Source: Rhexocercosporidium sp. MPI-PUGE-AT-0058 (lineage: Eukaryota; Ascomycota; Leotiomycetes; Helotiales). From it: 64,000 nt of DNA. Below are positions 1 through 10,516 of this stretch, one piece after another (positions within the stretch are counted from its first letter, which is position 1; every line of letters begins with the position of its first letter). A model generated the notes under the pieces. That model was not told where the DNA came from. It worked only from the letters and a program-made list of their open reading frames with translations, and made no database searches. The DNA is taken from positions 1,240,001 through 1,304,000 of the forward strand of contig JAGTJL010000004.1 in assembly GCA_020746875.1 (NCBI GenBank). The letters run 5' to 3'. The position numbers were made by a program, and so were the translations under genes.

Positions 1-265
1 TGCCATGTCAGAACTCTGCAAACGAGAATTGATAGGATGGTGACTTGAAAATACAAGGTCGTTTGTATGTTTGTTTGTTTCCACGGGTAACGGCATATAG
101 CGGTGACCATCTAATCCTCGATTCGATTTCGAACTCGAACTTGATGTTATCCTTCCCTCACTTCAGTGTCTTGTACCGCTTTCTTTCATGCCCTCCTTTA
201 AAGACAAACGTCTTTTAACTCACACGCAATCAAGCACAGAAACATTCCCCTTGACCTCACTCGCA

Positions 266-1779
266 ATGGATGTTTTCCACTCCATAGACCCAGAAACAGG
301 ATCCCTAATCCTGCAACTCCAAATTGAAGACAGCAAGGCGCTTTCTCCTCCTGCGAAGGCAAAGGGAAAGGCATCGAAGGCGTCCTCTACGACACCCAGG
401 TAGCGCTCCAGCTCTACACGGAAGAACTGCAACGCAATGCAACGATCATCTCTGATCGACACATGACACAAAGTCTCGTTCGAGCATGCCAGACGGATGG
501 GAGTGTGCTCGCCTTGTCGTTCGAGCAGGAGCAGCGGGAGGCTCGTGATTGGTAGATTGCTTTGAGACTTGGTAGTGTGGATGTTCCTCTTGCTCTTACC
601 GAGGGTGGTGCTTCAGATGAGGAAGAGGAGTTGGATGATGAAGTTCTAGAGAAGTTGAACGCGCTGTACATCTGTGCCGCTGACGAGGACTCGGACTCGC
701 ACTTAGAAGATGAAAATGGAGATGAAGATGATTCGAAGGCATTGGTGCCGTATCACTCAACATCTAGCCTAAGTGAGTCTCCCATCCGCTCTACTCCCAC
801 ACAGCATCACTTACACCACTCATTAGATGCAGAATCCTCCAGATGGGCAGCATCAAGGATCTTCAAAGGTCCAACGAACCGACACTGCACCGCCTGCCGC
901 GAGACTTTCCCTATCAGCAAACTAAGCCGCGTCCCATGCACACACGAATACTGCCGCGACTGTCTTCAAGATCTCTTCCACGCCTCCATAACAGACGACA
1001 CGCTCTTCCCACCCCTCTGCTGTCGCCAACCCATCACACCTACCACCAGCATCCGGATCTACCTAACGGCCTTCCTCGTCCAGCAATACGAAGCTAAGAA
1101 GATCGAATTCGATACCCCGGACCGCACCTACTGCTCCGACCCTCTCTGCTCGTCCTTCATTAGGACGGAGTTCATTGTCGAGGAAGGAGGGACTTGTCAG
1201 GTGTGTCAGGTCATTACTTGTACGATCTGCATGGTGGTGATTGTCCCGATGACGAGGCATTGCAGTTGGTGCTCGAGACCGCGAGGGAGAACGAGTGGCA
1301 GCGATGCTACAATTGTCATCGTTTAGTAGAGTTAGATACGGGGTGCAATCATATGACGTTCTACCCACATACCCACATACCCAGCCGCCTAGTTCTGATC
1401 GCCTCCTTGGGTACATGCTGACTTTGCAATTAGCTGTACCTGCCACGCGCAATTCTGCTACAAGTGCGGCGAGCGCTGGAAGACATGCCGCTGCGCGCAG
1501 TGGGACGAGCACAGATTGTACGCCCGCGCCGAAATAGTCGTCGCTCGCCAGCCGGCTGTCCAGCAGCATCTACAACAGGCTCCTGAGCAGCGACTAGCAC
1601 GCTTCGCTGCCGTCGTGCAGGACCTCCTCGATCGGCATGGATGCGATCACGGCTCGTGGCGCTGGGTTCGCGGTCCGCACGAGTGCGAGGAGTGTCGGCA
1701 TGACTTGCCGGATTATATCTTTGAGTGTCGGCAGTGTCATATTCGGGCTTGTAATAGGTGTAGGAGGAATAGGCTTTGA
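266..1779 (+). pseudogene. RBR-type (RING1-IBR-RING2) E3 ubiquitin ligase, broken
   Basis: The reading frame encodes a RING-between-RING ligase, a family that passes ubiquitin through a RING2 cysteine. RING1 (about 883-1040) shows CTAC, PCTHEYCRDC and CCRQPI. The IBR follows (about 1110-1230; YCSDPLC, CQVC). RING2 (about 1300-1500) shows RCYNC, ELDTGCNHMT and then, after a likely intron (about 1352-1432), CTCHAQFCYKCG. Three lesions are seen. The start frame (ATG 266) must shift near 345-355 to reach the conserved segment beginning DTQVALQLYTEEL. An in-frame TAG sits at 553-555, inside a segment that reads on as IALRLG and probably replaces CAG. A second frame change near 1230 joins the IBR to HGGDCPDDEALQ. 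Codons stay well conserved around the lesions, so decay looks recent, or the sequence has errors. A functional protein is unlikely as read. Confidence 0.75.
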
Positions 1780-2635
1780 GTCTTGCCCCGTCGTCACTCT
1801 TCTAGTCTGGATATTGTATCGATGATGGCTGGTTGGAGTGGAGTGGAGTGGAGTGGAGTTCTGCTTTTGTTGTTGTTTTTTTCCGGGGGGGGGGGAGGTT
1901 CGCTTATTTTTTTGTGGTTCTTGTAGCAGAATTAAGAAGGCTGTAATGTAGTTCCTGGGTTGGTCTGGCCCAGTGGGAAAGAGCGCAAGCCAATAACGTA
2001 AATTCAGCCAAAGGGTGCTGCCCCTTTGAAGGGGATAAGGCACGTGGGGTCAAATAAACTCTCCTTTTTGGTGTTTTCTTTGCCGTTTCCGTTTTGCTAA
2101 ACTCACTTCAGATTTACTTGATTTTATGCTTGAGAGGCCGCGATTTCACCCTTCTTTCACCTCTTAGCCCAAATAGCATATGGACTGAGGTTAGTTTGAA
2201 CAACGATTATGGATGAATGGGGCCATAGGAGGCTGTGCTTTCTAAAGAGTACCCAGCTATTGCATCTTGCTTGAGAGCCTTTGCTAAACTTTCTTTTCCT
2301 GAAACCTCGACTTTTCGTTAGGGATGTTTCTTGTCACTTTCGTCAGGTTCACTTTAATGAAGCCTGCCGAAGCCTGCCTTGTCTAGTCAAAGAAGTTGCA
2401 TTTTACGTGCCTTATTGATGTAATATAAGTGCTGGAACGTAATGCAGACTTAAATTATACATTGCTAAAGATATTTCCTACATCCAGTTTGCGCCTTGGC
2501 TTGTGGCCACATGCCACGCAGACCAGTCATTGAACTACCTTGCACACTCGCAGAGGCAGTCCCATTCATTCATTCATTCATTCATTAAATCATTATGTCG
2601 TATCCGAATACCCATCATATCATTAACTGGCCATG
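1780..2635. other. Intergenic; short tandem repeats
   Basis: No gene seen. It holds a GGAGT tandem (about 1834-1858), a G run (about 1885-1895) and a CATT tandem (about 2564-2586). It separates the broken RBR gene from the 3' end of the methyltransferase. Confidence 0.6.
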
Positions 2636-3990
2636 TCATGAAGCTGAGCCCGAGCCTCTCGACGTCTTAGGCTTCCGTCCCCAGACAACGTATACCTTGA
2701 GATATGCATGTACATGTCTGTCCGAGATAGATCTACGCACATTCACGAGATACACCTGTCCATCTGTCAGTCATGGATGCTTGGTGGGGCGGGATCGCTT
2801 GTTACGTACCTCAATCTCAGTCATGTTCCAACCAAACATCCTAGAGAATGGTGCCACTGTGAACGCACCGAGTCCGTCGAGCAAATTTGCTTCTGACATC
2901 TTTCCCAAGGCTTTTGCGTGTTTATCTTTCGTCCATGGGTTGATGGGCATTCGGAATATCTTTTCTTGCACATCGACGAAGCCGGCTTCTTCGTACCACC
3001 GTTTCAATTTGTGGGCTATCCGAACTGGTCGATTTGCCATGGCTGTGGTGAAAGACTGTCAGTCCTCTTGAATTCAATTGACATAAAGCTGCTCCATATC
3101 GAGCATTTGGGAACGATCTACTTACTAGTTGCTTGATCGTAGTATTTTGTCCATTCAAGGAAGGGCCAATCATCTGGCATCGTGTTATCATCACAGAAGG
3201 GAGTCGGTAGAATTTCCTGGCTCTCCATATAACCACCCGGCTTGGTGTAGTAGAAGCTCCTGCGGATTATGTCTCGAAAACTTTCAAATGACCCTAGGAG
3301 CACGCGAGTGTGGATGTAGTCGAAAGACGCCGGCTCAACCGCCCAATCTTCTTCGCTCGCATCATCGATGAAGAAATGCACGTTCTCTGGGACAGTCTCG
3401 GGCTGGATCGGTGAGAGATCTGTTCCATGGAACTGAGCGTTGGGAAATTCTTCATCTGCCATTTCGATAGCCCATATTCCGGTTCCAGTTCCAATGTCTA
3501 GAATGCGCTGAGGTTTTGTGAGAGGCGCAAAGTGATTCCGTCCCTTGAAGGCATGTTTGAGCATGGCATGTTGTTTGTTGAGCCGGTCTGTTTCTGTCTC
3601 GTCATTCGGGTACAGATATGCTAATTCTTGTAAGTATCGAATACCATAAAAGAGGCTAGACACATACATCCTGCTCTGTATCCATGATATGTCCTCCCGT
3701 TCTCTTCTTGAAAAGCGTATACAGTGCTGTCAACAGATTGTGACGCACTGCTCGGATTATCAGCACGTGGCTCAGTACGATCCAAACACGACAGATGAAA
3801 CTTTGTGCAACTTTCGTCTCCGGACCGCTGGGAACTCACTCATCTGGACTCGAGCAATTCGTTGGCGACTGATCGAGATACAATGTTAGAACTTCCCTGC
3901 CTGGGAAATAATACAAGCACTCACATCTGCTAGCATAGGTGTATGAGGACTTGCTTCGGGCGAGTGATGGAGACTGCTACTGCCTGACAT
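2636..3990 (-). CDS. SAM-dependent methyltransferase, LaeA/TAM-like
   Basis: Six exons (3990-3925, 3868-3840, 3747-3668, 3620-3126, 3042-2810, 2755-2636) join to 341 codons, giving a 340-residue protein. The class I methyltransferase core is in exon 4: LDIGTGTGIWAIEMAD binds SAM, then GTDLSPIQP (motif II) and DYIHTRVLLGSF and KPGGYMESQE (post-motifs). The leader YHGYRAG...PNDETETDRL and the tail WGRKP are typical of the large fungal family that includes LaeA and many secondary-metabolite enzymes. No substrate can be named and no biosynthetic cluster is nearby. The ATG at 3990 is chosen because it alone puts all five introns in frame. All introns are short with GT-AG ends. It is on its own, with 1.9 kb of empty DNA upstream. 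Confidence 0.85.
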
Positions 3991-5878
3991 TTTCGGATCG
4001 TAGAAGCACCAGAAAGTTGTAAAGGGAAGTTCCTCAACACTCTTTCGAGATTTCCCCCAATTTATCTTACGATTCCCGCCCGCACACCGCTCCTAGATTA
4101 AAAGGCTCTGCATGAATGTTCAAGGGGGGCGGGCAGCAAATAAAGAATGGAGGATAAAGAATTCCGACAGGCTGGGTCAGCAGGAGCAGGTATGTTGCGC
4201 AATACGACGGCTCCTTTTTAAGGTGCGGTAGGCCCGAGCCTCTGCACTGGGAATGGCGGAACACACGAAAAATCCAGCAGCTTGGATATGCTTCTGCACC
4301 CGGGCCGCTGGGGTCTTGGGATATCACTACTCGCCCGAGGAACGAATCATCTTCATGAACAGCAGCGCTAGGTATGCAGCAGCCCTTCAGCCCTTACTGA
4401 AATGTATGCGGGTGAGGGATCAGGGTGGTGTTGGCTGTGTGTCGTTTGGGGCCTCATTGGTCCCCGAGTTCCAGGGCTCTCGACCCGCCAGCGGGGCAGC
4501 TGCAGGCGGATGAACTGTCGTGGAACTCGAGATGGGGCTTCTAGTGGCCAGACCACGAGAAGATAATCATATCTCAAGTTTGGAAGGTGGTCAAGGCCCG
4601 CCGCCCATGATTAATTAATTCATCCATCCCTTCTCCTTCACTAGGGGCTGCTGCATGACCACGGATGCTTTTGCTCCCAGCTTGCAAGTTTGTCCGACTG
4701 GAAAGAAGTGATATCAGGGTTGCCTCCTCGCCACCACACGTGGAGGTAGGTGAAAGCGATCGGTGGGCAGCCAGAATTGCCAGTGAGCAAGAAGTTGACT
4801 ATCATCTGTCTGTCTATCTGTTTCTCTGTGACAGGTCGAAATGATCGTTCTTGTCGGGAGAGTGGCCTCGATGTACTTCACACTTGGACCTGGCGTAGGT
4901 GGGATGTTTTCCCCTCATTGGGTCCAGCTGATCCGAGGAGTTGAGTTATTTTCCACCGTCTGACCAACTAAGGCCTGCCATGCCCTCGTGCAGAAGGGCG
5001 CTCGGATAGATGCAGCTTGTCAGCTTAGAGAATGATTATCGTGAGAGTCCTGCATGCAACCTCGAAGTGCGTGGATCGAGGAGATCGCTTCCTATTTCCA
5101 GTTCGGCGGCAAATCGCTCATCAATGCCGAGTGACATCTCGGGGCCGATGGCTGAGTCGAGTTTCTGTTGCAGGTGAGCTACGACTCTTTCGGCAGACCG
5201 AAAACGCCTTGGTAAACATGTTCCGGGTCGAGGAGTTATGGAGACGAACAAGGCGGATGATGATTGAGTGATGTGTGGTTTTTTTTTTGGGTAGAAGCTG
5301 GGCTGGCCGCTTCGTACATGGCCTGAGCGGATGCTGGCAACGCTAAGGGTTTTCCGGCTTACCAGGGTACGTACCCATGAACAGAGTTTCCCGAGCCGCG
5401 TCCCAATCACTTGTGAGGAACGAAGTCACATATACCTTAATAATTATAATAATGGCTTCGATGCTCGGAAAGGATATCATGGCTTTGACTTGTTTACATT
5501 TGCACTTCATTGCCACGGCTGCTTGCCTTACCCGAGGTTACTGCGATTACCCCTGTAAGTTCTCGCTTAGGGATCTTTTACATAATTACATACGCCTTCG
5601 AACTCGAGGAAGGAGTTTGCGATCGAGATGCAGCACTGATACACATACCATCGTCAAATACGTATACTAAATTCGGAGAGAGAGGCACGCTTAGTGGTGT
5701 ATAAGAATATAAAAAGTGGTCCCCTAGGTCGTCTGTAATTTTCGAGGTGACTCACAAGGTCTCCATTCTACTATTTCAGAGGTACCAGTATAAATTTGTT
5801 GTTGGCTGTGGCATTTCTACCGGCAAATTTCGGGACCCAATTTAAAGCCAAAACTCCTATCCGAGATACTTAATCACT
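3991..5878. other. Intergenic, no gene seen
   Basis: Only short overlapping open frames without family features or plausible splice structure. It serves as the upstream region of both flanking divergent genes. Confidence 0.6.
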
Positions 5879-7461
5879 ATGTCCTTCTCAGTCTCCTCAT
5901 CCTACACGAAGCTTCAGGCTATCGTAGACTCAACCTCAAATGACGCTCTTCCCTCTCCGTCAAATCTGGCAACGGCAGAGAACAGCCTGCCTTCATCCGT
6001 TCCTATTGCTGGCCTCGGCGAAGCAGCAACCGAAATTCATCTCTTAAAGGACCTCACTCCTGGATTCAACGGCCCCAAGACATCATCAAACTATTATGGC
6101 TTTGTTACCGGAGGCGTCTTTCCCATCGCAGAAGTCGCTGACAACATTGTCACTGCCTTTGATCAAAATGTACAAGTTCATTTATCAGATCAGAGTGTTG
6201 CAACTGCAGTAGAGGACAGAGCTCTCAGTATGCTTGTTGAGCTGCTAAACCTCGGAGCTGGGTGGAATGGGAAGACATTCACCACCGGTGCAACTGGTGC
6301 CAATATCATGGGGTTGGCATGTGGTCGAGAAGCTGTTGTTGATGCCCGCCTGAAGGCGTTAGGTGTGAGTGGTGGAGTTGGGGAACTTGGACTTTTAGGA
6401 GCATGTCTGAAGGCTGGAATCACAGAGATTCAAGTTTTGACAACCATGGGACACAGTTCGTTGTACAAAGCTGCCAGTGTTGTCGGGCTTGGAAGGGCAT
6501 CAGTGAAAGACATTGCAACTAGTAAGGATGAGCCATGGAAAATGGATGTTGATGCTCTCGAACGAGGGTTGGAGAGTGCTAAAGAAGGCGTAGTGAGCAT
6601 CGTTGCGTTGAGTATGGGAGAAGTGAATACCGGCAGGTTTGCCACTGATGGACTGGATATGATGAAAAAGATCCGAGATATTTGTGACCGGTATGGTGCC
6701 TGGTTGCATATTGATGGAGGCAAGTCAAGTTTCAATTCCTCCCGAACTAGAATTTCCAGAACTGATTCTCCAAAAGCTTTCGGCCTATTTGCACGATGTC
6801 TACCACCCACAGCCGAGTTCACCACCCTGATAAATTCTGCATCTGGAATCGAACTTGCCGATTCTATCTGCGGCGATGGACATAAAATGCTCAACGTGGT
6901 TCGTAATAACCCCCCTATTCGTGAACACTGCTAAGTGCTTAGCCTTACGACTGTGGTTTCTTCCTCACACGCTCAAGCACCATCCTCTCCTCGATTTTCC
7001 AGAACCCAAACGCCGCATACCTCTCCGCTGGAAAATCGTCCATTCCATCGCCGCTCAACAATGGTCTGGAGAATTCACGCCGCTTCCGAGCTCTACCAGT
7101 CTACGCTGTCCTCCTAGCTTACGGCCGAGATGGTCTCACAGAAATGTTCGCCAGGCAAGTACGCCTGGCCAGAGGAATTTCGAAATTCCTGTCCGAGTCC
7201 ATGGATTTTGAGCTTTTGGCTACACGTCCAAGTCAAAGTGGAGAATTTGATAATGTCCATATCATTGTTATCTTCAGAGCTAAGAATGAAGATATCAATG
7301 CGGAACTGGTCAAGAGAATCAATGCTACGAGAAAGATGTATGTCTCTGGTACGAAGTGGGATGGGAGGCCCGCTTGTAGGATCGCATTGAGTACTTGGAA
7401 AGTCGATGTAGAGAGAGATCTGGAACTTGTAAAACGAATTCTTGAAGATTCTTCAAAATGA
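5879..7461 (+). CDS. PLP-dependent group II decarboxylase
   Basis: Three exons (5879-6719, 6777-6898, 6943-7461) give 493 residues, the usual size for aromatic-amino-acid/glutamate-type decarboxylases. Visible motifs: TTGATGANIMGL (PLP phosphate contact), HIDGAFGLFAR after splicing (the Asp that pairs with the pyridine nitrogen), and GDGHKMLNVPYDCG, where Lys should form the Schiff base. The first intron is a 57-nt GC-AG intron (6720-6776, GCAAGT...AAAAG); it is needed to restore the family sequence DGAFG. It has no in-frame stop, so unspliced message reads through with 19 extra residues. The second intron (6899-6942) is 44 nt. Substrate cannot be told from sequence; amino-acid decarboxylation is known for the family. 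No signal peptide is seen, so it is probably cytosolic. Confidence 0.88.
6720..6776 (+). other. GC-AG intron of the decarboxylase gene
   Basis: The donor is GCAAGT, the common non-canonical class. Splicing joins GATGGAG to CTTTCGG and so rebuilds the invariant DGAFG. It is 57 nt and stop-free, hence invisible to simple frame calling. Confidence 0.8.
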
Positions 7462-7752
7462 ATCTCTACATAGCGCTACATTCAGTGGAACTGCAAGGCC
7501 AACTGGAAACTTTTGAGTGGCTGATGAGTCACATGATTTTTCAGCTCCAACGGGATGTCGCACAAGGCTATGGTTTCCATCTCGATATCTTCATTCTTTC
7601 TTCTTCCTTCTCACAAATAAGCACCCCAAGACGGTGCCAGAGATAACCACGCGTTGTTAATAGTCAACGCGAGCATCACTACTCCCCGATCCTCTACTGT
7701 CTCGCCCATCAGCGATTCTCTCTGAGCTCCTCAGGTTGACACGACAAGCATC

Positions 7753-9883
7753 ATGAGCTTTGGCTTTGGAGTGGGCGACTTCCTCGCGGTCGGAAAACTT
7801 GCGTGGGCCGTATATAAATCCTGCAAAGATGCCCCTGAGAGTTTCAACAACATCTCAGTGGAAGTTCTGTCTTTGCATGCTGTTTTGAAAGAAGTGGAGG
7901 AGGCTCTCGCGGATGAGCCCTTGACGGTGTCAAAACAGCGCAGCCTTGCGACTATTGGGAATGGCTGTCAAACTGTTCTCAATGACTTGCAAGCTCTTGT
8001 CGTCAAATATGAAAGCCTAGGTGTGTATTTTCTCGCCCAAAAAGCCTCCCTGAACTGGTATTCGGGATTGGATTCTTTGTTCTGGTCCTAGAACATTGGG
8101 ATTCGTATATGCTAACTCGTTGACTAGGATCTCAGAGCCGACGGACATGGGATCGAATGAGATGGGGATCGAATGATATCGCTGAGCTGAGAGCGAGGCT
8201 CACTTCCAACACGATGCTTTTGACGGCTTTCTTAATGTATGTTTGATGTATCTCTTGCAGCTACCCATAACTGATCAACGTGATAGGACTTCACAAGTGG
8301 TAGTGGAGCGGAAACTAAACAAGCTTGTTTTAGAGTTCCAAGAGGGCAAGCATGAGGGCTCAGTCATTACCGTCGCGACGGTCGAATCACTGGCTCCAGA
8401 CGAAAAGGACACTTGGAGGGCAATACGCAAAGAGCTTGAGGATATCGGGATTTCGGTTTTGGCGTTCGATGCCAACAGACCTTTTATTATGGATTGGTTC
8501 CAGACAGCAATTCGATCTGGGGCATTCGAAGAGCAAGGTGTGGACTCTGATCGCGAATCCTTGTCCTTCGAAGATGTTGTAGCAACGAGGATAGGTCCCC
8601 TGCAGAGTCAGGGGCATCAGATTTCAGATCGTCGACTATTGATGCCTCCAAGTCCCTACGTCAACACGCGAGACCAGGTTTCGGAAGTTCCAGAAACTAG
8701 AGAGAGAAACATTAACGACGAACAGATAGTGGACGACCCAAACAAAAAATACAGTAATAGCTCTCAAGCATTAACTGCCCCGGCATCCCCTTGGAAGCTG
8801 GCCGATTCAGGAAGAACGGATCCTGGGCACATTCCACGCAATGTACACCCCCCGCGCATCACAAAACTCATGGCACGAGTTCTTGGCTACGACGCTGCAT
8901 TCTCGAGAGCATGTGAGAATGGTGATTTAGAACAAGCAAAGAAATTCCTGCTCAAAGGCGCGGACATAAATTCGACTCGTCACATTACAACAGCTCTCGG
9001 GTTCGCAGCATCAAGAGGCAACATCCCTCTAGCCTCTTGGCTTTTGGATTCAGGTGCAGATATCAATCTTTACGACAAAACTTTGATGTCGCCACTTCTC
9101 CTAAGTATCCGTAAGCTAGACTGGAACCAGCCTATCCCCATGACAGAAATGCTCTTGCGAAGAGGTGCAAAAGTCAATAACAGACTGTGGTTGGGAATAA
9201 AAAATCCTCTCTACCAAGCAGCCTCGCTGGGAAACACAAAAGCGATTGTTCTCCTTCTTGAATATGGAGCGAGGTGGTCAAGGGAGAAAACTTACTCGCC
9301 GCTGATACAGGCCATCAGGGTTCAAAAGGAAGACATTGTTCAGATTCTTCTTGAGCACATGTCGAACTTGGGGGATGTTACGCAAGGTGACGAAGAATTC
9401 CAGAGCGCTTTTGAAGACTGCGTTAGACGAAGCTCCAGCAGATGTTTAAAAATCTTCCTGGAGTATGGAGCCGACGTAAACTTTATGCCCTTGCTCGGTT
9501 GCTCGGTCCTTGTTGCGGCTATTGAAGCAGGCCGATATGAAAATGCAAAGATCCTTCTCGAAAGAGGCGCAAAAGTCGACTGGGAAACTGACTCCCATTT
9601 CATCACAAAATTCTTATCAGATGATGATACATCTCCCGAAGACGTTGAATTAGTTGGGAAGCGGCTAGATCTTTCTTTGAATGATGCCATTGGTCTCACG
9701 CCCCTAGACTGGGCCATGCAACACCGACACTTCGAGATTGCTCAGCAGTTCTTAGACTTGGGTGCGAAGTCAAACGTCATGTTCTGGAGAGGTGGTGGCT
9801 CTAAACATTCTACAGCAACAAATTATATTACCAGCGAGGTTGTTACAGGCTATGAGAAGTTCGACTCGATACAGCAGAAATGA
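7753..9883 (+). CDS. Ankyrin-repeat protein with STAND-type fungal N-terminal domain
   Basis: Exons 7753-8020, 8128-8236 and 8287-9883 give 657 residues. The N-terminus (GVGDFLAVGKLAWAVYKSC..., about residues 1-110) matches the helical domain found at the start of many fungal NLR/STAND proteins. Residues about 215-530 hold degenerate ankyrin repeats (for example ALGFAASRGNIPLASWLLDSGADIN and LTPLDWAMQHRHFEIAQQFLDLGA). No NACHT or NB-ARC motif lies between them; the linker (about 160-210) is Pro/Ser-rich. It is therefore an NLR-like domain set without the ATPase. Such proteins are linked to non-self recognition in fungi, but a function here is inference. Intron 1 has a GCTAAC branch site. The gene follows the decarboxylase by 290 bp on the same strand. 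Confidence 0.82.
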
Positions 9884-10516
9884 TCACGTCTTTCTTGCTC
9901 TACTGGAAACACGAAACCTGGACTCCAGTTGAGGAATGAATTTTCATGCCAGCGCGAGTGTGGGTCTGTCTCCTTACCTGGCTAGTTAAACTTAGGGATA
10001 GACTTCTGAGAGGACCGAAAAGTTCATGGAGAACTTATGGGAATTCGGTCTATGGATATGAAAAAGACCTATTTCACAGTCAGGGCTGCTCACCGTTTGG
10101 TTGTCATCGGAAGGGGATTTCTTATTCTTTGCTTATAATGATCATGTTATCAGCATGAGCATGGCATATCTACCGTGGCTGTCGATATTTTCGGATATCT
10201 AGGGGTAGCAGTGCTGAATCTTCACTTTACGAGCCTGGACTTAGCATATGTTCGCTGATAGCAGGGGCTATTAGAGCTTCAGCACGGGGGCCTCTCAGGT
10301 CTACGCTATGGGTCACGTTCGATTCCCGGGACTGACTCACCAAGCAATTTCACATGGAACGAACTTCTAGTTAAGATGTCTCGTCTTCTTTAAAATTAGC
10401 AACTAGTAACTATCAACTAGCTATTATTCAGATGGGCGGATACTCGTTTTCCCTCCACACAAGAACGCCTGACTCCACACCTCCGATCCATCCACCAGAA
10501 TCAGCAACATTCCCAC
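9884..10516. other. Intergenic between convergent genes
   Basis: No gene seen. A B-box-like string (GTTCGATTCC, about 10317-10326) has no matching tRNA stems. Confidence 0.6.

Noticed and set aside
5036..5410. 124-codon minus-strand open frame
   Set aside because: No family features; lies in an intergenic region full of chance frames.
10261..10340. tRNA-like B-box string GTTCGATTCC
   Set aside because: No T-stem, acceptor or anticodon stem can be formed around it, even allowing an insert like the one in the Leu gene.
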